A stretch of DNA of 42,933 nucleotides from a virus. The translations under genes were made by a program, and so were the position numbers. The notes under the pieces are model-generated. The model was not told where the DNA came from and did not search any database. It was given only the letters and a program-made list of their open reading frames with translations. This document shows positions 22,514 to 29,675 of this stretch, one piece after another. The DNA lies in IMG/VR virus record IMGVR_UViG_3300030110_000964, positions 1 to 42,933 of that record; one strand, given 5' to 3'. Positions within the stretch are counted from its first letter, which is position 1. Each line of letters begins with the position of its first letter.

Positions 22514-22700
22514 CAGATATACAGGTGCAGAGATTATCGAGAGATTAGAAATATCAGCAGAAGATATTCTTGACAATTACTTTGAAGAGGTGTATAATAG
22601 TCTATACAAATTCGATGAAATTTTATCTGATCTAGGTATAAACCTAGAGGATTCCTACAATGAAACAGAAGAGGAGTACACGCAATGGAGTGGCTCGTGA
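22461..22700 (+). CDS. Small acidic hypothetical protein
   Basis: I favour ATG 22461 (MVDGLRVEPNELKLLIADRY) because AAAGGAG lies 10 bases before it; the ATG at 22452 is only one base from that site. The 79-residue product has an HTH-like middle (GAEIIERLEISAEDILDNYF) and a very acidic end. It begins inside the phosphoesterase gene and ends inside the ArfA-like gene. Function unknown. Confidence 0.65.
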   Translation: MVDGLRVEPNELKLLIADRYTGAEIIERLEISAEDILDNYFEEVYNSLYKFDEILSDLGINLEDSYNETEEEYTQWSGS

Positions 22701-22794
22701 TCTACGTACTCCTAAGTATCGTATGCGTATTGTAAAATCTAAAAAGAAATACAATCGTAAAAAGGAAAAGCAATATGCTATTCAACAAGGATGA
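22660..22794 (+). CDS. ArfA-like alternative ribosome-rescue peptide
   Basis: A 44-residue basic peptide containing NGVARDLRTPKYRMRIVKSK followed by KKYNRKKEKQ. The pattern A..L..P.[FY]R.R[VI]..KK..Y.RK matches the conserved core of ArfA, which recruits release factor RF2 to ribosomes stalled on broken mRNA. GAGG lies 9 bases before the ATG. It overlaps both neighbours (41 and 20 bases), so it is easy to miss. In bacteria ArfA backs up tmRNA; a phage copy could rescue ribosomes when messages are cut during infection. The match is by pattern only. Confidence 0.55.
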   Translation: MKQKRSTRNGVARDLRTPKYRMRIVKSKKKYNRKKEKQYAIQQG

Positions 22795-22990
22795 CGATGA
22801 AGAAGAGGACGTTATGTTTTTTAATCCAGACATAATGGTTAATAGACTCGACCTTGTTATACGTCTAATGAAAGAAGCTGATAAAATTCAACGAGATGAA
22901 CTACGTGAGATACTAATTAGATCAGCTAATGTTACACTTGAATCAATACGGAAAGGATTAGGTGAAGATGTCGATAAAACCTACCACTAG
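22775..22990 (+). CDS. Small hypothetical protein with acidic start
   Basis: A 71-residue protein (MLFNKDDDEEEDVMFFNPDI...) with an acidic N-terminal run and a helical body (VNRLDLVIRLMKEADKIQRD). AAGGA lies 8 bases before the ATG. It overlaps the ArfA-like gene at its start and the MazG-like gene at its end. No family recognised. Confidence 0.65.
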   Translation: MLFNKDDDEEEDVMFFNPDIMVNRLDLVIRLMKEADKIQRDELREILIRSANVTLESIRKGLGEDVDKTYH

Positions 22991-23396
22991 AGAGCAATTG
23001 GTTTCTAGATTTCACCATGCTATGGGTCTAGATATTAGTAGCCAGCCTCGTGTTTCATTACTTCAACTACGTAAAAGTTTAATTTCTGAAGAAACGTCTG
23101 AGGTAATTGATGCTCTAGAAGTTTTAGAACTTGAATTAATGAGAGGAAACCCAGGTACAAAGGAGCAGTGGGCGCACTTACTAAAAGAACTCGCTGATTT
23201 ACAGTATGTTTTATCAGGGACTGTCGTTAGTCTCTATCCCCTTTCTGGTGGTCTTAGGACCGCTTTTAATAGGGTACATAATTCTAACATGTCGAAGTTT
23301 GGTGATGATGGTAAGCCGTTATACCGTGCGGATGGTAAAATTATTAAAGGCCCAAATTATCAAGAGCCTGACCTTGGAGATTTAATTTATGGATAA
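22968..23396 (+). CDS. MazG-like nucleotide pyrophosphohydrolase
   Basis: A 142-residue all-alpha protein starting MSIKPTTREQLVSRFHHAMG, with the metal-binding helix SLISEETSEVIDALE and the KELADLQYVLSGTV helix, then FNRVHNSNMSKFGDDGKPLY. These match the MazG/HisE NTP-pyrophosphatase superfamily in its phage form. It hydrolyses nucleoside triphosphates to monophosphates, perhaps cleaning dUTP or altering ppGpp; which substrate is unknown. A GTG at 22962 is an alternative start. It sits directly before ribonucleotide reductase and ThyX. Confidence 0.82.
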   Translation: MSIKPTTREQLVSRFHHAMGLDISSQPRVSLLQLRKSLISEETSEVIDALEVLELELMRGNPGTKEQWAHLLKELADLQYVLSGTVVSLYPLSGGLRTAFNRVHNSNMSKFGDDGKPLYRADGKIIKGPNYQEPDLGDLIYG

Positions 23397-25086
23397 TCAA
23401 CACGGACCCCAAAACCCAGCATGTGATACACTACATGCACAGAAGTATAGGTTAGCAAATGAAGAGTTCAGTGAGGCTTGTGCGAGACAGACGGCGGCAA
23501 TGTCTGACGATGAAGGACATCGACTCAGGTATAAAGACATCTTACTACATCAAAGATTTATGCCAGCCGGTAGAGTTCAAGCGGCAATGGGAAGCCCACG
23601 TGAAGTCACAGCGTACAACTGTTTCGTATCAGGAACGATTGATGACTCGATGCAAAGCATTATGGCAAGGGCCACTGAAGCCGCTGAGACTATGCGTAGA
23701 GGTGGTGGTATCGGCTTTGACTTTAGCCGTATCCGTCCTCGTGGGAACCGTATTGTATCCCTTGACTCTAGTGCTAGTGGACCTGTCTCGTTTATGGGCA
23801 TCTTTGATTCAGTCTGTGAAACAATTGTATCAGCGGGGCATAGACGCGGTGCAATGATGGCTGTACTCAGGGTAGATCATCCTGACATTGAAGAGTTTAT
23901 CAGAGCAAAACGTAATGAGAACCAGCTTACTAACTTTAATATATCAGTTGGTGTAACTGATGAGTTTATGGAATGTGTACGAGATAGTAAATCATTTGAC
24001 CTTACATGGGAAGGACAACCCTACCGTACTATCAATGCCCGTGCTTTATGGGATGAGATTATGCGTAACAATTGGGATTGGGCAGAGCCTGGCATACTCT
24101 TCCTAGACCGTATCAACAACGAGAACCCATTGTACTACTGTGAAACGGTAGAGGCTACTAACCCATGTGGTGAGCAACCACTACCACCCTTTGGTGCTTG
24201 CTTGCTAGGTTCATTTAATCTAGTTAAGTATGTCAATACAGAGACACACAAGTTTAACTTTGCTCAACTAAAAGATGATATACCTCACGTAGTTCGAGCT
24301 ATGGATAATGTTATTGACCGTACATCGTACCCCTTAGAAGAACAAGAGATTGAGGCTAAGACTAAGCGGCGTATGGGACTAGGTGTTACTGGTCTAGCCA
24401 ACTGCTTAACCATGTGTGGGTATCCTTATGGTTCTGTAGTAGGTAAACGGTTTACACGTAAAGTTTTAAAGACAATTATGTGTGAAGCCTTCTCTGCTAG
24501 TTCTGATCTAGCTTTGGAAAAGGGTTCCTTTAAACTATTCAATGCAGATAAGTACCTTGCTGGTGATTATGTAGCACGATTACCTGATGATCTTAAAGCT
24601 AAAATTAAACAGCAAGGAATACGTAACAGCCACTTGACTTCCATTGCACCTACTGGTACAATTAGTTTTACAGCAGACAATGTAAGTAGTGGTATAGAGC
24701 CGGTGTTTCAACATGAACTTGATCGTACAGTACAGACAGAAGCTGGCCCACAGGTTGTACGTCTACGTGACTATGCGTATGACAAGTATGGAGTTAAAGG
24801 TGAAACCACAGAAGAACTCACTGTTGACGATCATCTTGATATGCAAATTGCTGTACAACCTTTTATTGATAGCGCCGTATCTAAGACTATTAACGTGGGT
24901 AGCCAAGTGTCTTTTGATGAGTTTAAAGACATCTACTTAAAAGCTTGGAAGGGTAGACTGAAAGGAGTAACTACCTTTAGACTAGACGGTAAGCGGTATG
25001 GCATCTTAAATAAAATTGAGCCTGATGAGATTGAAGGTGCTGCTTGTTTCATCGATCCATCTACAGGAGCTAAGACATGCGAATAA
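23389..25086 (+). CDS. nrdJ: Class II (B12-dependent) ribonucleotide reductase
   Basis: A 565-residue enzyme that reduces ribonucleotides to deoxyribonucleotides. It has the active-site cysteine in TAYNCFVSGT (C78), the GGGIGFDFSRIRPRG stretch, the thiyl radical site ATNPCGEQPLPPFGACLLGS (C260, with N258 and E262), and LTSIAPTGTISF. No separate small subunit is encoded, which fits class II using adenosylcobalamin. It is short and ends DPSTGAKTCE with one terminal-region cysteine. GGAG lies 9 bases before the ATG. Together with ThyX and the MazG-like protein it feeds phage DNA synthesis. Confidence 0.93.
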   Translation: MDNQHGPQNPACDTLHAQKYRLANEEFSEACARQTAAMSDDEGHRLRYKDILLHQRFMPAGRVQAAMGSPREVTAYNCFVSGTIDDSMQSIMARATEAAETMRRGGGIGFDFSRIRPRGNRIVSLDSSASGPVSFMGIFDSVCETIVSAGHRRGAMMAVLRVDHPDIEEFIRAKRNENQLTNFNISVGVTDEFMECVRDSKSFDLTWEGQPYRTINARALWDEIMRNNWDWAEPGILFLDRINNENPLYYCETVEATNPCGEQPLPPFGACLLGSFNLVKYVNTETHKFNFAQLKDDIPHVVRAMDNVIDRTSYPLEEQEIEAKTKRRMGLGVTGLANCLTMCGYPYGSVVGKRFTRKVLKTIMCEAFSASSDLALEKGSFKLFNADKYLAGDYVARLPDDLKAKIKQQGIRNSHLTSIAPTGTISFTADNVSSGIEPVFQHELDRTVQTEAGPQVVRLRDYAYDKYGVKGETTEELTVDDHLDMQIAVQPFIDSAVSKTINVGSQVSFDEFKDIYLKAWKGRLKGVTTFRLDGKRYGILNKIEPDEIEGAACFIDPSTGAKTCE

Positions 25087-25178
25087 ACTTTTTAGAGAGA
25101 TTGTATAATTGGGTATTTAAAAACACTCCTTACACTCCTCAATATTTGTCTGGGAAAGGCAGAGTAAATGAAGGTTAA
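25077..25178 (+). CDS. 33-residue peptide between nrdJ and thyX
   Basis: MRINFLERLYNWVFKNTPYT and on, an amphipathic start followed by a polar tail. AGGAG lies 7 bases before the ATG. It overlaps nrdJ by 10 bases and thyX by 11 and fills the only gap between them. The ribosome binding site is good, but coding status is not certain for such a short frame. Confidence 0.5.
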   Translation: MRINFLERLYNWVFKNTPYTPQYLSGKGRVNEG

Positions 25179-25833
25179 TTATATAGACCACATGGGTAGT
25201 GATCTACGTGTCGTTAATGCTGCCCGTGTGTCCTTTGACAAGGTAAGCACATGGGAAAAAGTAAGTGATAACGATCCTTATGAAGCTGCTATCGTAGATG
25301 TTTTATCAGAGAAAGATGTTAAGCTTATTAACTACCTTGCTAGACATAAACACTGGACACCCTTTGGTCATTGCCAAGCTACCTTCCGTATCAAAGCACC
25401 TATCTTTGTAGCCCGTCAGTTAGGTAAACATCAGGTAGGTATGGTATGGAATGAAGTTAGCCGTAGGTATGTTGATAGTGACCCTCGATTCTACCGGCCT
25501 ACTGAGTGGAGAAAACGTGCTAAAAATATAAAACAGGGTAGCAGTGAAGAGACAGTTAAATACTCTGCTGCACCGTTGTACGCATACGCTTTGCAATGCT
25601 ACTCAAATATGATAGCTGATGGTATCTGCCCTGAACAAGCCCGTATGGTGTTACCACAAGCTATGTATACAGAGTGGTACTGGACAGGTAGCCTAGCTGC
25701 ATGGGCTAGGGTATGTAAGCTACGTCTTGAACCTCATTCACAAAAAGAAACAGGAGACATTGCTGAACTTATTTCTAATGAAATGGAAAAGGTATTTCCT
25801 GTAAGTTGGAAAGCTTTATTTGTACACGATTAA
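25168..25833 (+). CDS. thyX: Flavin-dependent thymidylate synthase
   Basis: A 221-residue ThyX, which makes dTMP from dUMP using FAD, NADPH and methylene-tetrahydrofolate. The signature region reads RQLGKHQVGMVWNEVSRRY (83-101); it keeps the NE.S.R part but has KHQ where most bacterial enzymes have RHR, a form also seen in phage ThyX. HWTPFGHCQATFRI and MYTEWYWTGSLAAWARV are also typical. AAGG lies 8 bases before the ATG. Confidence 0.93.
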   Translation: MKVNYIDHMGSDLRVVNAARVSFDKVSTWEKVSDNDPYEAAIVDVLSEKDVKLINYLARHKHWTPFGHCQATFRIKAPIFVARQLGKHQVGMVWNEVSRRYVDSDPRFYRPTEWRKRAKNIKQGSSEETVKYSAAPLYAYALQCYSNMIADGICPEQARMVLPQAMYTEWYWTGSLAAWARVCKLRLEPHSQKETGDIAELISNEMEKVFPVSWKALFVHD

Positions 25834-25849
25834 ACAGAAAGGAATTAAT

Positions 25850-26035
25850 ATGATTGCCCTTGCTCTAATCTTCCCAATACTTTTCTTTGCTACTAATCAA
25901 GATTACTTTCAACAAGTTGAAAAGGATATAGACAATGGAGCTACTTGGCACTATGTAGGACAACAAGAGATTGATCCTAAAGCTAAGTCACTAGCAATTG
26001 ATGACAAGTACATTTTATGGAAGCTAAAGAAATGA
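25850..26035 (+). CDS. Small membrane or exported protein
   Basis: A 61-residue protein; start at ATG 25850 (MIALALIFPILFFATNQDYF) with AAAGGA 6 bases before. The first 14 residues are a hydrophobic segment (signal or membrane anchor), and the rest is polar. It ends ATGA into the next gene. No family recognised. Confidence 0.65.
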   Translation: MIALALIFPILFFATNQDYFQQVEKDIDNGATWHYVGQQEIDPKAKSLAIDDKYILWKLKK

Positions 26036-26298
26036 CAGACATGATAGAGCCTGATCCGGTTGTAGCTACAGTCATACAACGTATGAGTGATAGGTCAGCA
26101 GAAGGTATGGAGAAGTACGGCTGTACTATGATGCGTGATGATGTTACTACTGTAGGTTGGATTGATCACGCTATAGAAGAACTACTTGATGCAGCCGTGT
26201 ATCTTGAACGTCTTAAATTAAACTTAACCTCGCTTCGCTTTAATAACGTCGATGATCTTTTTGACGCCAAAGGAAGCAGCGACAACGACACTAAGTAG
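26032..26298 (+). CDS. Small helical protein, MazG-like fold possible; overlaps holin end
   Basis: An 88-residue protein beginning MTDMIEPDPVVATVIQRMSD, with a central AEGMEKYGCTMMRDDVTTVG and WIDHAIEELLDAAVYLERLK. The pattern of a helix with MEKYG and a later EEL.DA..YLE helix resembles small MazG-like or dATP/dGTP pyrophosphohydrolase phage proteins. I prefer ATG 26032 (ATGA overlap) to 26017. It is the last rightward gene, and its final 75 bases overlap the 3' end of holin on the other strand. Confidence 0.7.
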   Translation: MTDMIEPDPVVATVIQRMSDRSAEGMEKYGCTMMRDDVTTVGWIDHAIEELLDAAVYLERLKLNLTSLRFNNVDDLFDAKGSSDNDTK

Positions 26299-26610
26299 AT
26301 ACCAGTACTCATCTGGTACGTCTTCATCAAGCACCATAAACGCCTGTTTAAATCGTATCACCATTTCATCTGCTTCAAAAATAACAGCTAAGAACATAGC
26401 CACGAAAGGTAAAGTCAATATGATCGTAAGGTACTCATCCTTCCAGGAATTATTACTGTTCTGAGCTTGTATCTCATCCCAGTTACCTTCCTGTTTAATC
26501 TGAGTTATCTTACGGTCATGTATGGCTTGCTTTTCTTCAGCTTTATTTTTAAGGAATGATTTGCCTACATCAAACAAACCTGAAACAAGTGGGCCTAGTA
26601 ACGGTAACAT
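26224..26610 (-). CDS. Holin
   Basis: A 128-residue membrane protein with an amphipathic start (MLPLLGPLVSGLFDVGKSFL), a charged coiled middle (KNKAEEKQAIHDRKITQIKQ), two clear membrane helices (YLTIILTLPFVAMFLAVIF and YWYLLSVVVAASFGV), and a basic tail (KKIIDVIKAKRG). This resembles 3TM-type phage holins, which open the inner membrane and let endolysin through. It is next to endolysin (one base overlap) at the far end of the late arm, where it would be expressed last. Confidence 0.82.
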   Translation of the reverse strand: MLPLLGPLVSGLFDVGKSFLKNKAEEKQAIHDRKITQIKQEGNWDEIQAQNSNNSWKDEYLTIILTLPFVAMFLAVIFEADEMVIRFKQAFMVLDEDVPDEYWYLLSVVVAASFGVKKIIDVIKAKRG

Positions 26611-26975
26611 TATCTAAGCTCCCAATGTGGCATATCCCATTGCCATAGATCAAATCCCCAATGTAAATTATCTACACCTACAGTTTCACAAGCTGTTTTA
26701 ATAACTTCTGACAACTCTTTAAACCGTTGAAGATTATCCCAATCAATAGGATAAGGGACTACATCTACTGCCATTGCTGGACATGAATTATGTTTTGAGT
26801 TAGGGTATTGTACTTCGCTTGCTCCTGACTCAAAATATTCTTGTTGTTTTTCTTTAGTCCTATACCCTTCCAATACAGAAAAATCATAGTGTTTAATAGC
26901 TTCTTGAAGAACTAACTGGATACTTGGATCACAATCCTGTAGTTTTTCTTGGCTTCTTTTTCCAAAACTAGGCAT
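26610..26975 (-). CDS. Endolysin, M15 peptidase (VanY/L-Ala-D-Glu type)
   Basis: A 121-residue zinc peptidase. The zinc site is built by SKHNSCPAMAVDVVPY (H62, D71) and DMPHWEL (H117); EGYRTKEKQQEYFESG is the other conserved block. It cuts the peptide stems of peptidoglycan. No signal peptide is seen, so release depends on the holin encoded next to it. No amidase or spanin-like lipoprotein was recognised. It follows the internal virion gene by one base. Confidence 0.9.
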   Translation of the reverse strand: MPSFGKRSQEKLQDCDPSIQLVLQEAIKHYDFSVLEGYRTKEKQQEYFESGASEVQYPNSKHNSCPAMAVDVVPYPIDWDNLQRFKELSEVIKTACETVGVDNLHWGFDLWQWDMPHWELR

Positions 26976-29675
26976 CTACTTCATTTCCTCTTCCATCAAT
27001 AAGCCTTTAACTTCGTTAAGAGACTTTATAAACCTTCTTTTTAGTTTAGCAGAAGGCTCTGTATGGTGTATTTTCATATACAAATCTGCTATTGCATCTT
27101 CATCTTGGAAGTCACTGTCTACAATACGTTTTAAAATAACATCACTTCCTGGACTTTCAAAAAGATTTGTTAAGAATAAAGTTTCTTGTTGGTTTTTTGA
27201 AAGACTTCCCATAAACTCTTGGTGTTCTTTTTTAGTCATATTTTGTGCGGCTTGATTAATCCAATCAGGAACCTTACCTGAGTCTATCCTATCAATTAAT
27301 CTTTTAGCAGCAGATTGTCTAGTTCCTGAAATAATTTGGTAATATCCTGTAGCACTAGACGTAGGATTTGTTGCTGTTTTAGGGTCAGCTTGTCCACCTG
27401 TTTCAACAGCTTCTACAACTTGCGAAATAACTTTGACTCCTTCTTTTAAAGTGTTTGTATTAGAAACATCTAATCTGTTACCCGCTGCATCAATAACAGT
27501 TTCACTTTCTGCTGTATAATCATACGATCTACCTTGATCTTCTGGTCTTAAAGAACGAGGTCTTCCTGGCCCTGCTCCACCAGCATCACCCTCTGAAGGA
27601 ATTTCAAAACCTATTGGACCGGCTGGTTCCTTTAACTCATCTGGCAATAACGCTGCTCCATCTTTAGGAGATGGTTCAGGTGTATTAACCATTTCTGTTT
27701 GTTGTCCAAAAGGTTCGGAATCTTCAGGTGAGGGGCTATAAAAGTTTTTAATAAACGCACGAGCAGCTTCCGGTATTTCGACAAACGGGTCTTTTCTTTT
27801 TTGAACGTCAGCTATTCTTCCAGCAACATTATCGATATAGCCTAATACACTTGTAACTGCATCCTTCCATTGAAAATTTGGAGGAACTAACTTACTTAAA
27901 GGGTTAAATTTTTCTGGTACTTGGGTATCACGTTTAGGATATTTTAATGCAAACATTTCTTGGAGTAAACTTCTAACAGCTAATTGTCTTTCAGGATCAA
28001 AACGTCTATCTTCTGAAACAACGTCATCATTGTACATAGAATAGTACGCCATAACGTTTACATATTTATCTAATGTTGCATTAGCTTCATCAACAATACC
28101 AAACGATCCTATTCTACGTTCAATAGCTTCTTTCATTCCTTGGTCTTCTACAATAACTAATTTACCTTGGTCGTTTATTTCAAGACCAGCAAAACTTCCC
28201 ATTTGTTGTATTTGTTGTAGATGTTTTTCTACTGCACCATTAAACATTTGATACCCAAACATACCCATTTCTCGTCTATGTTTAGGATTTGGATTAGATT
28301 CAATTTGTGCTTGCATTAATGGATTAGCAAATTGTTCACGAAATGCATCATACTCTTGTGGTTTAAGTAAACCATTGAGATGCGCCCTCATTGGAGATAC
28401 AAACGTTTTGTACAAAGTATTCGATGAAAGCTCACCAGGTCGATTTGATTTTAATGTATCACTTATAACACCTAATGCAAATTTTGCTGAATTTTTTACT
28501 GCTTCACTATTATTAGTAGGTAACTGAGGATTAGTTAATGTTGTTGTGTTGTTTGCTCCATTTATAAATGAGCGTAGAGTATCTGGTACGCTTGGATCAA
28601 TTTTAGTTAGGTCATCAATTTGTGTAGCTTTTAAAAGTATACTTGTAGCAGCTTGAGGATCAAATACATCCATCATTCTTGCTAATGCTGGTAACATATT
28701 TCTAAATTGTTCTTGACTTTTAGCTTTACGATATGCGTCTAAACTTTTTATACGATCAACAATACCTTTAGAATCTTTACTTCCAGTAATAATTTGTCTT
28801 AGTAAACCAGTTTGCGTTTGAATATCTTTAACTAAAAATTCATAATCTTTAGTTCCTTGAGGATAGCCATTTGACATTACGCTATTGATACGAGATAATT
28901 GCCATTGATCAAGGTAAGTAGTTATACCAACTAAAACACGTTCAGCATTTTGTCCAGAACCACTTTGTATTAATTCGTTAACCATACTTTGAATTTGTGC
29001 AGTTGCCTTACCAAACTGTAAATTTGAATGAGTAATTAAAGTATCAAAGCCTTCTAAAAACCCTTTACTGTGTTTTTCTGGCTCAAGTATTCCATCTCGT
29101 TTAGCTTTTATTTGTAACTCTGCCATTTCTCTAGCGTTATTATCATATTTTATTTGTAAATTTAAAGTTTCTGGTACATCAATACTACCATCTGATGCAA
29201 AAACAAGATTACCATTTTCTTTTGCTGACTGAAATAATAAAGTTTCATTGCGTACTTGAATACGCTGCTGTTCTTTAACTAAATCTTCAACAGGTTTAAT
29301 CCCCATTAGTCGTTTAGCTTTTTCTGTTTCTTCACTAAATCCTGGGTATCTTGCTTCAATCTCATTAACTTTATTAAGCAACGATGCATTAAATAAAGAT
29401 ACAGAAGTTCTTCCTTGTTTAACTGCTGTTGTTCCTTTTTTATGGTATGCTTGAAGTTCTTTAAAAGCACTAGTTTTAGCGTTACTAAGTTCCTGAAACA
29501 AATTGTTTTCATAGACTTCTGTTGTCAGTTCAGACCCGCCTTCAATAATTGTTTTACCTAGGTTAGCAATAGCCCTACCTTGAAACGTTCTATCAGCTTC
29601 AGTAGCCCGACCTGATTCTAACACTTGGTCTTTTGCTACTGCATCCGATATATAATCAGTAAATCCTTTAGCCAT
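26976..29675 (-). CDS. Internal virion protein with C-terminal transglycosylase-like domain
   Basis: An 899-residue protein, mostly long helices in residues 1-680, then a Pro/Gly-rich linker (about 685-735), then a lysozyme-like domain from about 753: VVEAVETGGQADP with candidate catalytic E758 and SATGYYQIISGTRQ (777-781 GYYQI). This E...G.[YF]QI pattern marks lytic transglycosylases. In T7 the comparable activity lies at the N-terminus of gp16; here it is at the end of the smaller internal protein. It should be ejected into the cell and open peptidoglycan for DNA entry. Confidence 0.8.
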   Translation of the reverse strand: MAKGFTDYISDAVAKDQVLESGRATEADRTFQGRAIANLGKTIIEGGSELTTEVYENNLFQELSNAKTSAFKELQAYHKKGTTAVKQGRTSVSLFNASLLNKVNEIEARYPGFSEETEKAKRLMGIKPVEDLVKEQQRIQVRNETLLFQSAKENGNLVFASDGSIDVPETLNLQIKYDNNAREMAELQIKAKRDGILEPEKHSKGFLEGFDTLITHSNLQFGKATAQIQSMVNELIQSGSGQNAERVLVGITTYLDQWQLSRINSVMSNGYPQGTKDYEFLVKDIQTQTGLLRQIITGSKDSKGIVDRIKSLDAYRKAKSQEQFRNMLPALARMMDVFDPQAATSILLKATQIDDLTKIDPSVPDTLRSFINGANNTTTLTNPQLPTNNSEAVKNSAKFALGVISDTLKSNRPGELSSNTLYKTFVSPMRAHLNGLLKPQEYDAFREQFANPLMQAQIESNPNPKHRREMGMFGYQMFNGAVEKHLQQIQQMGSFAGLEINDQGKLVIVEDQGMKEAIERRIGSFGIVDEANATLDKYVNVMAYYSMYNDDVVSEDRRFDPERQLAVRSLLQEMFALKYPKRDTQVPEKFNPLSKLVPPNFQWKDAVTSVLGYIDNVAGRIADVQKRKDPFVEIPEAARAFIKNFYSPSPEDSEPFGQQTEMVNTPEPSPKDGAALLPDELKEPAGPIGFEIPSEGDAGGAGPGRPRSLRPEDQGRSYDYTAESETVIDAAGNRLDVSNTNTLKEGVKVISQVVEAVETGGQADPKTATNPTSSATGYYQIISGTRQSAAKRLIDRIDSGKVPDWINQAAQNMTKKEHQEFMGSLSKNQQETLFLTNLFESPGSDVILKRIVDSDFQDEDAIADLYMKIHHTEPSAKLKRRFIKSLNEVKGLLMEEEMK

